Origin: Lacibacter sediminis
Lineage (GTDB): Bacteria > Bacteroidota > Bacteroidia > Chitinophagales > Chitinophagaceae
DNA length: 64,000 nucleotides
Direction: 5' to 3'
Assembly (NCBI RefSeq): GCF_014168535.1
Contig: NZ_CP060007.1
Coordinates: 496,001 to 560,000 of the forward strand
The position numbers were made by a program, and so were the translations under genes. The notes beneath the pieces are model-generated. The model was given only the letters and a program-made list of their open reading frames with translations. It had not been told where the DNA came from and made no database searches. Below, one piece after another: positions 35,901 to 43,110 of the stretch (position 1 is its first letter; every line of letters starts with the position of its first letter).

Positions 35901-36003
35901 AACTGGTATTGTAATGTGTAAATGTATAGTTGAGTGTTTCCTGTGCAGCAACGCTGTTCAGAAAACAGAAGAATAAAAAAATGAGCGAGAGTTTGTGGAG
36001 CAT
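32941..36003 (-). CDS. Two-component propeller sensor kinase with degenerate ATPase domain
   Basis: 1020 residues from the ATG at 36003 (MLHKLSLIFLFFCFL), giving a signal peptide ending NSVAAQ. Many propeller repeats of the type VVQDEQGYIWTGSVDGLQRFDG are followed by a Y_Y_Y domain (IIEFSSLQYGSSSIIQYKMDKIDKDW), a transmembrane helix (WWFYSLLILAGGAIIFWL) and a HisKA_3-like helix IADNLHKEV (His about 833). The ATP-binding region lacks the N-box asparagines and any glycine box, so kinase activity is doubtful. No LuxR or AraC partner is adjacent. Its promoter carries LytTR-like repeats. Confidence 0.9.
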   Translation of the reverse strand: MLHKLSLIFLFFCFLNSVAAQETLNYTFTHYNTSSGLLSNQVNTVVQDEQGYIWTGSVDGLQRFDGIRYKTFRHRKNDNTTIPSNPITQLLIDSSKNLWVLLSDGHIGIFSTKNFRFNEATVYALNKYATATSVKKIILDSKGDLFLLLGGHELLVYDVSKHTFVSAHKRFKIPEGWNIGDFAQQPGSGKYWFTTKDGTIAIFNEATNNLSTAFNNIDKEKIIDQFKGKITPYVYFFDSKNRVWFLNWGPGFPYIYSYDLKKNDLHLSAAELHGYLKSYYEVHGFLEQKDGSIWIRGLQVFARFNERTKIFDFVNNGYTSERSIAYEHVRGLTEDRENNIWVATNNNGLYRFNPAQHVFQNIAHINRVTERPGRGGVLAAIEMKDGTILTSAWGDGLYHYDKNLKPLPINVKGIDERLSYSIWSMFASSDSNTIWLSAQPGFIKVNQQTRTSAYYNPPALQNRTVRQLVEDKLGNLWFGMQSIGLYKWTATTGNKDYTNGIKLVTSLPANQVNKIIVDSKGLVWIAFANFGIYACDPATDKVIYHFSLDGKGAYKLPQEGVSSVLEYNDSTMIITTGSQILLFNRQTKKSKLLGNAETISGYIASLEKDRNGYVWLSSTSGLYRINIQKNLFIRFGKTDGIDNEDFILASSRRLSDGRLLFGSSNQFVAFDPVSIILNNAKPKAIITDFKVRNKSIPVDSLLKLDLINLKPGNNSVIIEFSSLQYGSSSIIQYKMDKIDKDWQSADNNNQAVYSYLPNGTYTFRLRIMDEEGRFTEQQTNLRIKMNAPFWKSWWFYSLLILAGGAIIFWLDRERMKRKEAMQEMRSGIADNLHKEVNTALNNINILSEMAKLKADKDPEKSKEYIEQIHAKSHNMMIAMDDMLWSIDPDNDNMSKTVERMKEYLDALNNRNGAEIDILVDKNVEALSLNMKLRHESFLLFKEAVKSLIYAGAQKCNIHISYEKPKLQFTMQFKNDCCDMQQLNNLLQRQDMEHRLKTIKAQLDVQVHKSSSIFVLLVPVV

Positions 36004-36018
36004 AGTGTTCAGGTAGGT

Positions 36019-36109
36019 CAAATTTACTGATTGCCTGCATAAACTGCGTAAATGGCTGTATGAACTGTTGATATCGTTATTGAATTGTGCGAATGTTTGA
36101 ATGAGTTGT
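36019..36109 (-). promoter_or_regulatory. Triple LytTR-like repeat and -7 box of the propeller sensor gene
   Basis: On the minus strand: ACAACTCAT (36109..36101), N12, ACAATTCAA (36088..36080), N11, ACAGTTCAT (36068..36060), 33 bp, then a perfect -7 box TAAATTTG (36026..36019). Three copies occur only here. Confidence 0.75.
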
Positions 36110-36152
36110 AAATGCCAGATGGGAGTTTGTTTGCTACTGAATGTGTGCAACT

Positions 36153-36224
36153 ACAATTCACTGCTTTAATATCACAATTCATGCATAACAGTATTTCTTT
36201 CTGCTGCTGTCAATAACATCTTTG
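36153..36224 (+). promoter_or_regulatory. LytTR-like repeat pair and -7 box of the DUF5602-like gene
   Basis: ACAATTCAC (36153), N12, ACAATTCAT (36174), 34 bp, CATCTTTG (36217..36224). The leader holds TTAAACCTCA before the start at 36264. It is back to back with the triple site of the propeller sensor gene. Confidence 0.82.
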
Positions 36225-36263
36225 TGCCGTTAATCATTCAATCATTAAACCTCAAACAAAACA

Positions 36264-37031
36264 ATGAAACGGATTTTTATTTTAACCCTCTTGGCAGGCA
36301 CCATTTTAACCTCCTGTAAAAAAGAAGACAAACAAAAAGTATTTAACGGAGCAGTCGTTCCATTTCAACACGGGAAAGCCTGGACATGGTACGAAGTAGA
36401 TGAAAGTGATAAACCACTTCGTTTAGCTGTTGCTATTGATGAAGCAGCTATGAGCAGCCTCGATCGTGGCGGCGAGAATAACGGTGAACATAATCACAGC
36501 AACAATGTTGTATTAAATTTTCATCCTAAAGTAAAATCAGTATTCAATCATGTTGGTCTTGGATGGAACCCGCATGGTCATGAACCCGAATTCATTTATG
36601 GATTGGCTCACTTCGATTTTCATTTTTATACTATTTCACCGGCAGCAGTGGATGCAATTCCTCCGTTTGAAGTTGACAGCAGTAAGCACAAGAATTTGCC
36701 GGCGCCGGCTTATTTCCCTGCTACTTATTTTTACCCCGGCGGTGGTGTTCCTAAAATGGGTGCTCATTGGCTCGACTTTACTTCTCCTGAATTAAGCGGT
36801 GCTCCATTTACTCAAACATTCATTTATGGTTCTTATGATGGAGAAGTTACGTTCTACGAACCAATGATTACTGAAGCATTTATTTTAGCCAATAATGGAT
36901 TTGTACGAACTATTCCGCAACCCGAAAAAGTTCAAAAAACAGGTTATTACCCAACCAAGATGCGCATTGAAAAGATCGGCGGCATCACCAATATTATACT
37001 GGAAGGATTTGTATTAAGACAGGCATCGTAA
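36264..37031 (+). CDS. DUF5602-like (TTHB210-type) lipoprotein
   Basis: 255 residues with a lipoprotein signal (LTSCKKEDK, Cys near residue 18). It is rich in histidine, with NHVGLGWNPHGHEPEFIYGLAHFDFHFY, a cluster that could bind a metal, followed by AYFPATYFYPGGGVPKMGAHWLD. This corresponds to the DUF5602/TTHB210-like family as I recall it. Function is unknown. It is alone in its unit, ended by a hairpin at 37079. Confidence 0.75.
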   Translation: MKRIFILTLLAGTILTSCKKEDKQKVFNGAVVPFQHGKAWTWYEVDESDKPLRLAVAIDEAAMSSLDRGGENNGEHNHSNNVVLNFHPKVKSVFNHVGLGWNPHGHEPEFIYGLAHFDFHFYTISPAAVDAIPPFEVDSSKHKNLPAPAYFPATYFYPGGGVPKMGAHWLDFTSPELSGAPFTQTFIYGSYDGEVTFYEPMITEAFILANNGFVRTIPQPEKVQKTGYYPTKMRIEKIGGITNIILEGFVLRQAS

Positions 37032-37078
37032 AAGCGGGTTCACTCCGTAAAGTGATCACTGCAACAGAAGCATGAAAG

Positions 37079-37112
37079 ATAAGCCGGGAGTGCCGTAACA
37101 CTTCCGGCTTAT
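37079..37112 (+). terminator. Terminator after the DUF5602-like gene
   Basis: ATAAGCCGG-G-AGTG pairs with CACT-T-CCGGCTTAT around CCGTAA. GTATTTTATT follows. Confidence 0.78.
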
Positions 37113-37161
37113 GTATTTTATTACGATGAGAAGTAAACATGTGCATTTCGTTTTAGCATCA

Positions 37162-37233
37162 ACATTTCATGCAGCAAAAAAGCCAACTCATCACATCATG
37201 CGTTTTCAATGCAGTAATTGTGCATCAATTTTA
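37162..37233 (+). promoter_or_regulatory. LytTR-like repeat pair of the hemerythrin gene
   Basis: ACATTTCAT (37162), N12, CCAACTCAT (37183), 34 bp, then CAATTTTA (37226..37233), a weak -7 box. TTAAACCTTATTT directly precedes the start at 37269. Confidence 0.68.
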
Positions 37234-37268
37234 CATCATCATCATTATTTCACCATTAAACCTTATTT

Positions 37269-37949
37269 ATGAAACGTTACAATATTTTCAACCAGGTACA
37301 TAAAGGGCTCCGTGCATTACTTTATGAAACCATCATTAAACTGCAGCAAACAGATTTTACAGATGCAGAAGATGCTGATGAAGCTGTTCAGCAGGTAAAG
37401 ATCATCCTCGATCTGTTTGACGAACATGCGCATACAGAAGATACATTCATTCTGCCCGCTATTGTAGAATATGAGCCATCAGTTGTGGATGCTTTTGCAC
37501 AGGAGCATGTAAAAGATCTTGCACTCAGCAATAAGCTCAATGGTTTGTTGCAGGCTTTTTCACTCACGATTTCTCCCGATGCTAAACGTGAAATTGGCGC
37601 TGCTATCAGCAATGCAGTATTTGAATTCATGCTGTTTAACCTTGAGCACATGAAGAAAGAAGAAGATGTACTGAATAAATTATTGTGGCGCTATTATGAT
37701 GATGAAGTATTGCACGGCATCACCATGAAGATTATTGCACACGTTCCGGCCGATAAAATGCCTTTGTACAATAAATGGATGATGCGTGGACTTTCTAACA
37801 CAGAGATCATCGGTTGGTTGAAGCAGGTAAAAAATAATGCCCCTGAATTTGTCTTTGACTCATTTGTTGACCTTGCAGTAAATGAACTTGCAGAATGCCG
37901 CTGGCAAAAAATACAGGAACAACTTACAGAAGGAGCCATGCTGGCGTAA
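37269..37949 (+). CDS. Hemerythrin HHE-domain protein
   Basis: 226 residues. The four-helix hemerythrin signature is clear: H11 in NQVHKGLR, DEHAHTEDTFILPAI, AQEHVKDL and LEHMKKEEDVL supply the His and Glu ligands of a diiron site. The C-terminal third (ADKMPLYNKWMMRGLSNTEIIGWLKQV) is an extra helical segment. Such proteins bind oxygen or nitric oxide, or repair iron centres. No signal peptide, so cytoplasmic. The next gene follows after 28 bp. Confidence 0.9.
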   Translation: MKRYNIFNQVHKGLRALLYETIIKLQQTDFTDAEDADEAVQQVKIILDLFDEHAHTEDTFILPAIVEYEPSVVDAFAQEHVKDLALSNKLNGLLQAFSLTISPDAKREIGAAISNAVFEFMLFNLEHMKKEEDVLNKLLWRYYDDEVLHGITMKIIAHVPADKMPLYNKWMMRGLSNTEIIGWLKQVKNNAPEFVFDSFVDLAVNELAECRWQKIQEQLTEGAMLA

Positions 37950-37977
37950 TCTTCACTAAACAACAAACACCACTACA

Positions 37978-38817
37978 ATGAAAAAAGTAAATTATATAGC
38001 CAAAGGCTTTAAAGTTTTAAGTATTGCTGCAGTAATTACAGTAGCAAGTTGTTCACTCATTTCGTTTACCGTTCGTTCGCTGGGAGATGATTTCTTGAAG
38101 CAGCTGGGATTAACAAAGCCGGGTGCAGAAGAAAAGATCAGGCAGGGAATTCTCGGCGGCTCGCTTGATACATACGGCATCAAGGGTATTAAGAATATTG
38201 CCACAGGTAACCGTGCTGCGGTGGCGAGCGATATTCTTTCTTACACAAAAAAATATGTAAGCACAGCCGATTTTATTAAGAACTACAATGAAATGAGGGA
38301 TTATTACAAACCCAAGTTTCAAAAATTGCAGACACCTGATGAAATGCGTGCAGAGGCCGTTGCTAATCAGAAAAAAAGCATTGCACAGATCGAAGAGAGT
38401 ATTAAAAAAGCAGATGCTTCAACCAAACCTATTTTTGAAAACGTATTGATTACCGCAAAAGAAGATTTAAAGAAAATAGAAGATCCTAACAGCAAACATA
38501 ATGCAGCCTATGCAAAAAATTATGAGCAGGCTGTAAAACAAAATCAACAGAATTACGACAGGCAGATTGCTGACTGGGAAGCAAAGTATCCGTCGAATCA
38601 TTTACTGTATGTGAAAAAAAGGTTGCAGGAGTTTTTAAATGAAACAGCAGACATTGATTTTGAAGCTGAACTCATCACAAAGAATGGCAAGAAGTATTTT
38701 GTGAACCGTGCTTACGAAAGCAAAGGTAACCGTTGGAAAATGGCTTTCCGTGCAGGACAGGATGTTGTTACAACTGCAAGAACATTTGTTGAAAAATGGA
38801 TGAGCGAGATCAAATAA
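37978..38817 (+). CDS. Lipoprotein with helical, coiled-coil-like body
   Basis: 279 residues with a lipoprotein signal (ITVASCSLISF, Cys near residue 25). The mature protein is lysine-rich and helical, with EEKIRQGILGGSLDTYGIKGIKNIA and a coiled stretch QKKSIAQIEESIKKADAS...AKEDLKKIEDP, then a small C-terminal sheet (DFEAELITKNGKKYFVNRAYESKGNRWKMAFR). I do not recognise the family. Cotranscription with the hemerythrin gene is likely from the 28-bp gap. Confidence 0.72.
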   Translation: MKKVNYIAKGFKVLSIAAVITVASCSLISFTVRSLGDDFLKQLGLTKPGAEEKIRQGILGGSLDTYGIKGIKNIATGNRAAVASDILSYTKKYVSTADFIKNYNEMRDYYKPKFQKLQTPDEMRAEAVANQKKSIAQIEESIKKADASTKPIFENVLITAKEDLKKIEDPNSKHNAAYAKNYEQAVKQNQQNYDRQIADWEAKYPSNHLLYVKKRLQEFLNETADIDFEAELITKNGKKYFVNRAYESKGNRWKMAFRAGQDVVTTARTFVEKWMSEIK

Positions 38818-38841
38818 TTCGAACAGTCGGTATACTTGGTT

Positions 38842-38874
38842 AAAGCCCCCTTTGCAATGGGGGCTTTGTTTTTT
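38842..38874. terminator. Terminator between convergent genes
   Basis: AAAGCCCCC, an 8-nt loop, GGGGGCTTT, then GTTTTTT. It ends the hemerythrin operon, and the reverse orientation may serve the MATE gene. Confidence 0.9.
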
Positions 38875-40270
38875 ATACCTGTACTGATTTCCATTTACCT
38901 TTTTTGAAATAATACCAGGCCATCAATGCGATCAACGTTTCTGCTACTGGTATGGCAATGAATGCGCCGGTTGATTTCAGATCAAGTCCCTTTGCCAATA
39001 AATAAGCAAGCGGTATCTGGAACAACCAAAAGCAAATAAAATTGATCACTGTCGGTGTTTTGGTATCACCAGCTCCATTGAGCGCCTGCACCATCACCAT
39101 GCCAATACCATAAAAAATATAACCCGCACCAATGATCTGCAATGCTCTTGCACCATAAGCAACCACGGCTTCTTCCTGTGTAAATATGCGGATGATGGGT
39201 GTAGCAAAAAACACAAACAACACCGTTACAAAGCTCATGAAAATAGCATTATACTTTGCTGCGAGCAATACACTTTGTTCTGCACGTTGTATTTCTTTGG
39301 CACCAAGATTTTGCCCAACCAATGTTGCGGCTGCATTACTCAAACCCCATGCTGGTAAAATAAAGAACACCACATTTCGGATGGCTATCTGGTAACCAGC
39401 AGATGCTGTGGTGCCACCGCTTTCAGCAACCAATTTTGCCAACACGATCCAGCTGCCGGTTGCAATAATAAATTGAAACGTTGCAGGTGATGCAATGGTT
39501 GTGAGTGAACGGATCAATGGCCCATCAAAATGAAAATGTCTCTTTTTCATTTGTAATAAACCACTTCCTTTGAACAAGTGCCAGCATTGATAAGCCACAC
39601 CTGAACTTCGGCCAAGTACTGTTGCAATGGCAGCACCCTTTAAACCCATGAAGTGAATAAAAATGGGGCAGAGGATAATATTCAGTAAACTGGCGATCCA
39701 TAAACTTTTCATGGCCATGGCGGCATCGCCTGCTCCCCTGAAAATACCATTGATCAGAAACAGCAGAAGGATCACTACACTTCCGCCCAACATAATGCGG
39801 GTGAAAATGGCACCTTCTTTTACAACATCACTTGCTGCGCCCATTAGCTGTAAAATGTCGCTTGCATAAATAACACCGATGATGCTGATCACGATTGCAA
39901 TGCTGATGCCCAGCACCATTGCCTGTGCACCTGCATGTGCAGCTGCATCCGGATTTTTCTCGCCAATACGTCTTGCTACAACTGCTGTGGCAGCAGTGCT
40001 TAAGCCAATGGCAACTGAGTAAACGATCATGATCACCGATTCTGTTAAGCCAACTGTTGCAATAGCATTTTTGCCGAGCTTACCTACAAAGAACATATCC
40101 ACTACTGCAAATACGCTTTCGAGACTTAGTTCAAGAATCATTGGAATAGCCAGGAGAAACACAGCTTTGCGAATGCTACCCTGTGTATAATCCTGCTCCT
40201 CACCATTGAGTGATTGTTTAAATGTTTGATAGATATATGAAAGCCTGTTACGGTTATTAATCGTCGTCAT
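38873..40270 (-). CDS. MATE-family multidrug/sodium antiporter
   Basis: 465 residues with twelve hydrophobic helices in two homologous bundles. Family features include IPMILELSLESVFAVVDMFFVGKLG at the start, VGLTESVIMIVYSVAIGLSTAATAVVARRIGEKNP, and the matching second-half segment SNAAATLVGQNLGAKE. It exports organic cations or drugs using a sodium or proton gradient. It is a single gene; the leader TTAAACCTTTTTC precedes the ATG. Confidence 0.93.
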   Translation of the reverse strand: MTTINNRNRLSYIYQTFKQSLNGEEQDYTQGSIRKAVFLLAIPMILELSLESVFAVVDMFFVGKLGKNAIATVGLTESVIMIVYSVAIGLSTAATAVVARRIGEKNPDAAAHAGAQAMVLGISIAIVISIIGVIYASDILQLMGAASDVVKEGAIFTRIMLGGSVVILLLFLINGIFRGAGDAAMAMKSLWIASLLNIILCPIFIHFMGLKGAAIATVLGRSSGVAYQCWHLFKGSGLLQMKKRHFHFDGPLIRSLTTIASPATFQFIIATGSWIVLAKLVAESGGTTASAGYQIAIRNVVFFILPAWGLSNAAATLVGQNLGAKEIQRAEQSVLLAAKYNAIFMSFVTVLFVFFATPIIRIFTQEEAVVAYGARALQIIGAGYIFYGIGMVMVQALNGAGDTKTPTVINFICFWLFQIPLAYLLAKGLDLKSTGAFIAIPVAETLIALMAWYYFKKGKWKSVQV

Positions 40271-40641
40271 GAAAAAGGTTTAAGAATAAATAAAATGAAA
40301 TGGCTGAAGCGTTGCTTCAGTTAATTGGTGTTTCGGCGTGTGTCTTTTTAAATTAAGACGAATGAGACCTTCATATGCGTAGAATAAGAGTCGCAAAACT
40401 AATCTTTTTATTTTTGAACTAAAAACATGGTTGATGACCAATGGAAACTATCCGTGGAAGACGGTATTTTAAGCGGTTGACAGGGTTTTCATTGCGTGAT
40501 GTGAAACAAGTTTGTACTTTTATACTACAACCATCAAGAACATGAAATGAGCCATAAAATTTTCGGAGGTAAATTTTATCCAATCCCGATGAAAATTTTA
40601 TGGCAAATAACATGTGGCTAAAATCAAATAAAAAATAGCAC
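40271..40641. other. 371-bp divergent intergenic region
   Basis: No gene. It contains a small hairpin (CTGAAGC-GTT-GCTTCAG, 40304..40320), a plus-strand -7 candidate CAAGTTTG (40507..40514), and the three-armed inverted repeat at 40551..40604 described separately. The plus-strand leader would be about 120 nt. Confidence 0.5.
40551..40604 (+). repeat. Three-armed inverted repeat in the leader of the PsbP-like gene
   Basis: GCCATAAAATTTTC (40551..40564) is perfectly complementary to GAAAATTTTATGGC (40591..40604). A middle arm AAATTTTAT (40571..40579) can pair with the first arm instead (9 bp). Two mutually exclusive stems are therefore possible in the RNA. Confidence 0.65.
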
Positions 40642-41256
40642 ATGAAAAAGATTGTCGTAGCCCTTGCCCTTGTTGTGTCTTCTGCTGTAGCATGGGCGCA
40701 GCCGGCACGTATTCCGGTAAATGATCTGAATACAGGCACCAACAATAAACCAAACAATAACACAACAAACTCCCCCAATACAACCACTACAACCAGTAGC
40801 GAGTTGAAAAAGTATAGCGATCCTAAAGGCCGCTACACCATTGGCTATCCCGGCGATTGGAAGTTTGATGATAAATCAGAAAATGCTGTTTTTAAAATAA
40901 CGTCGCCGGCAGAAAATGGAGAGGATAAATTTTTCCAGTACCTGAACCTGCAGATCGAAGAAATAAACTCCGGTACTACAGTTGATGATTATGTAAAAAC
41001 AAACATGGATGCGGTAAAAGATTTTGTGAAAGGTTATCGTGAAGTTTCATCGATGTTCTTTAACCGCAATGGGTCACGTGCATACCAGATCATATACAAA
41101 GGCAAGCCTGGCGAAATGACTTATGATGTACAGATCAAACAATTATTTTGTGTGAGTAATGGTAAAGGGTATGTACTCACTTATCTAAGTAAAGAAGGAG
41201 AGCGTGATGCATACGAAACAACTGCTAACAAAATATTCAACTCATTTAAATTCTAA
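40642..41256 (+). CDS. Exported PsbP-like domain protein
   Basis: 204 residues with a signal peptide (AVAWAQP). A 25-residue Asn/Thr/Pro-rich linker is followed by a compact domain: YSDPKGRYTIGYPGDWKFDDKSENAVFKITSP, then NLQIEEINSGTTVDDYVKTNMDAVKDF and ending YETTANKIFNSFKF. This is the PsbP/Mog1-like pattern used in many exported bacterial proteins. Its role is unknown. It is a single-gene unit with a structured leader. Confidence 0.78.
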   Translation: MKKIVVALALVVSSAVAWAQPARIPVNDLNTGTNNKPNNNTTNSPNTTTTTSSELKKYSDPKGRYTIGYPGDWKFDDKSENAVFKITSPAENGEDKFFQYLNLQIEEINSGTTVDDYVKTNMDAVKDFVKGYREVSSMFFNRNGSRAYQIIYKGKPGEMTYDVQIKQLFCVSNGKGYVLTYLSKEGERDAYETTANKIFNSFKF

Positions 41257-41267
41257 AAAGACTTAAG

Positions 41268-41312
41268 ATAAATAAAGAAGGCGGTTGCAAAGCGACCGCC
41301 TTCTTTATTTAT
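41268..41312. terminator. Bidirectional terminator
   Basis: Perfect 18-bp arms (ATAAATAAAGAAGGCGGT and its complement) with a 9-nt loop between the convergent PsbP-like and POT genes. Confidence 0.93.
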
Positions 41313-41330
41313 AGTTCACCTGCATTAAGA

Positions 41331-42959
41331 TCAAGCCTCTTTTGTATGCATCATTGTTTGCAGCTTCTTTGTTAATGCAAACAAGATGAGTGATGCAACA
41401 CCTGCCATTACTACGAACAGCACGAAGAAATCGTAAAGCGAGTTAATGTCATAACCAAGTATGGATTGAAACTTATAAGGAATACCTGCGTCGTTAAGCT
41501 TGGCAATTACCTCTGCTGAAGGTGTAACTGTTTTTGCCAAAATGGGTTCTAAATCTATACCCACGTCAGCAGCCTTTTTGATTTCTGCAATGCTCGGAGG
41601 ATATAATGCACTAAGCACACCTGCAAGCTTATTCGCAAATGCGTTACCTAAAAACCAAACAGCCATCAGCAACGAAGCGTATTTAAATGGTGCAAGTTTA
41701 TTTGCAAGCGACAAGCCGATTGGTGATAAACATAATTCGCCCCATGTGTGCAACGCATACATACCGGTTAACCAGATCATACTTACTTTAATACCTGCGC
41801 CAACATCTTTTACACCGAAGGCGATCCACAAATAACCAATTGCAAGAAGCATTAAGCCGATGGCCATTTTTGTTGGGGCCGATGGATCCTTCTTCCCCAG
41901 CTTCAACCATAACCAGGCAAACACTGGTGCAAAAGCCACAACAAATAAAGAGTTAAGCGATTGGAACCAGCTTGCAGGAACGGTGTAGAATCCAAGATCA
42001 CGTTGGGTTTGTTCTTCTGCAAAGAAGGTGAGTGATGCTCCGGCCTGTTCAAATGCGCTCCAGAAAAAGATCACAAAGAATACCACGGTGAATAATACAA
42101 TGACTCTGTGCTTTTCAAATTTGTTAAGCGTTTTGTCGGTCATCACCATAAAAAAGATCAGGATAGCAGAACCTGCAAGTAAGTAGGTAAGATAGCTGAC
42201 AACTTTCGCATCTATATATAACATGCCGATGGCTAACGCAGAAAACGCTGCTAACCCAATAATGATCGCAATCGGTTTGATCCATAAAGATGGCGACCCA
42301 GCAGGCGTTAAGCCAAGCACTTGTTTATCTGGACCAAGAACATATTTTTTATGAAACAGCAACTGCACAACTACGCTGATCAACATACCAATACCGCCCG
42401 CTAAAAATGCCCATTTAAAATCAGCAGGGTCGCCGGTGTCACCTACCAACCCGCATATAAACGGCCCAACTGCACCACCCACATTAATGCCCATATAAAA
42501 GATGGTATAAGCAGGATCAATTCTTCTGTCGTTTTTTGGATACAGTTGACCAACCAATGAAGAAATGTTCGGTTTGAAAAATCCATTACCTGCAATCATT
42601 AAACCAAGACCCGAAAAGAATAATATAGAAGACAGATCTGGCGATGATGCGTAAGTTGATCCACAAAAGAAGAGTAAAAATTCTCCCAGTGCCATTACAA
42701 TACCGCCTGCAATAATAGAGCGTTGGTTTCCCCAGTAACGATCGGCAATAAAACCACCAATCAATGGAGTGAGATAAACTAAGCTGGTATAGCTTCCATA
42801 AAGGTTTGAGGCAAATGCTTTATCGAACAGCAATGCTTTGGTCATGAATAAAACCAGTACGGCACGCATGCCATAATAGTTGAATCGTTCCCACATTTCA
42901 GTGCCAAATAAAACCCAAAGGCCTTTCGGATGGCCTTTTTGTGCGGTTGTTTCGCTCAT
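41331..42959 (-). CDS. POT/PTR-family proton-coupled oligopeptide transporter
   Basis: 542 residues with about 14 hydrophobic helices. The family signature is at the start: GTEMWERFNYYGMRAVLVLFM (the ExxER-type region), then LTPLIGGFIADRYWG and GLGLMIAGNGFFKPNISSLVGQLY. FFVIFFWSAFEQAGASLTFFAEE lies mid-protein. It imports di- and tripeptides with protons. The C-terminal extension around ILAKTVTPSAEVIAKLNDAG is a soluble insert between the last helices. Confidence 0.95.
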   Translation of the reverse strand: MSETTAQKGHPKGLWVLFGTEMWERFNYYGMRAVLVLFMTKALLFDKAFASNLYGSYTSLVYLTPLIGGFIADRYWGNQRSIIAGGIVMALGEFLLFFCGSTYASSPDLSSILFFSGLGLMIAGNGFFKPNISSLVGQLYPKNDRRIDPAYTIFYMGINVGGAVGPFICGLVGDTGDPADFKWAFLAGGIGMLISVVVQLLFHKKYVLGPDKQVLGLTPAGSPSLWIKPIAIIIGLAAFSALAIGMLYIDAKVVSYLTYLLAGSAILIFFMVMTDKTLNKFEKHRVIVLFTVVFFVIFFWSAFEQAGASLTFFAEEQTQRDLGFYTVPASWFQSLNSLFVVAFAPVFAWLWLKLGKKDPSAPTKMAIGLMLLAIGYLWIAFGVKDVGAGIKVSMIWLTGMYALHTWGELCLSPIGLSLANKLAPFKYASLLMAVWFLGNAFANKLAGVLSALYPPSIAEIKKAADVGIDLEPILAKTVTPSAEVIAKLNDAGIPYKFQSILGYDINSLYDFFVLFVVMAGVASLILFALTKKLQTMMHTKEA

Positions 42960-43110
42960 ACAATTGGTTTAAGTTTTTTAATTCGTGGAGTGCCGAAAGT
43001 AAGGAATAAATAGAAACGGCTAATCACTGTTCGCATTCTTACAGTTTTGACGAAAGGTTTAGGAAGTTGCAGCAGTATGGTCTAATTTCGGGCCTGAAGT
43101 AAAATCCGAC

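Noticed and set aside
36004..36150. Longer start of the propeller sensor gene
   Set aside because: It would cover the LytTR-like repeats and -7 box; the signal peptide begins at 36003.
40295..40302. ATGAAATG near the MATE gene start as a regulon member
   Set aside because: Only a single copy, 25 bp from the start codon, with no partner 21 bp away.
40564..40570. GGAGG as a Shine-Dalgarno sequence
   Set aside because: It is about 75 bp from the start codon and lies in a repeat loop; genes in this window generally lack such sites.
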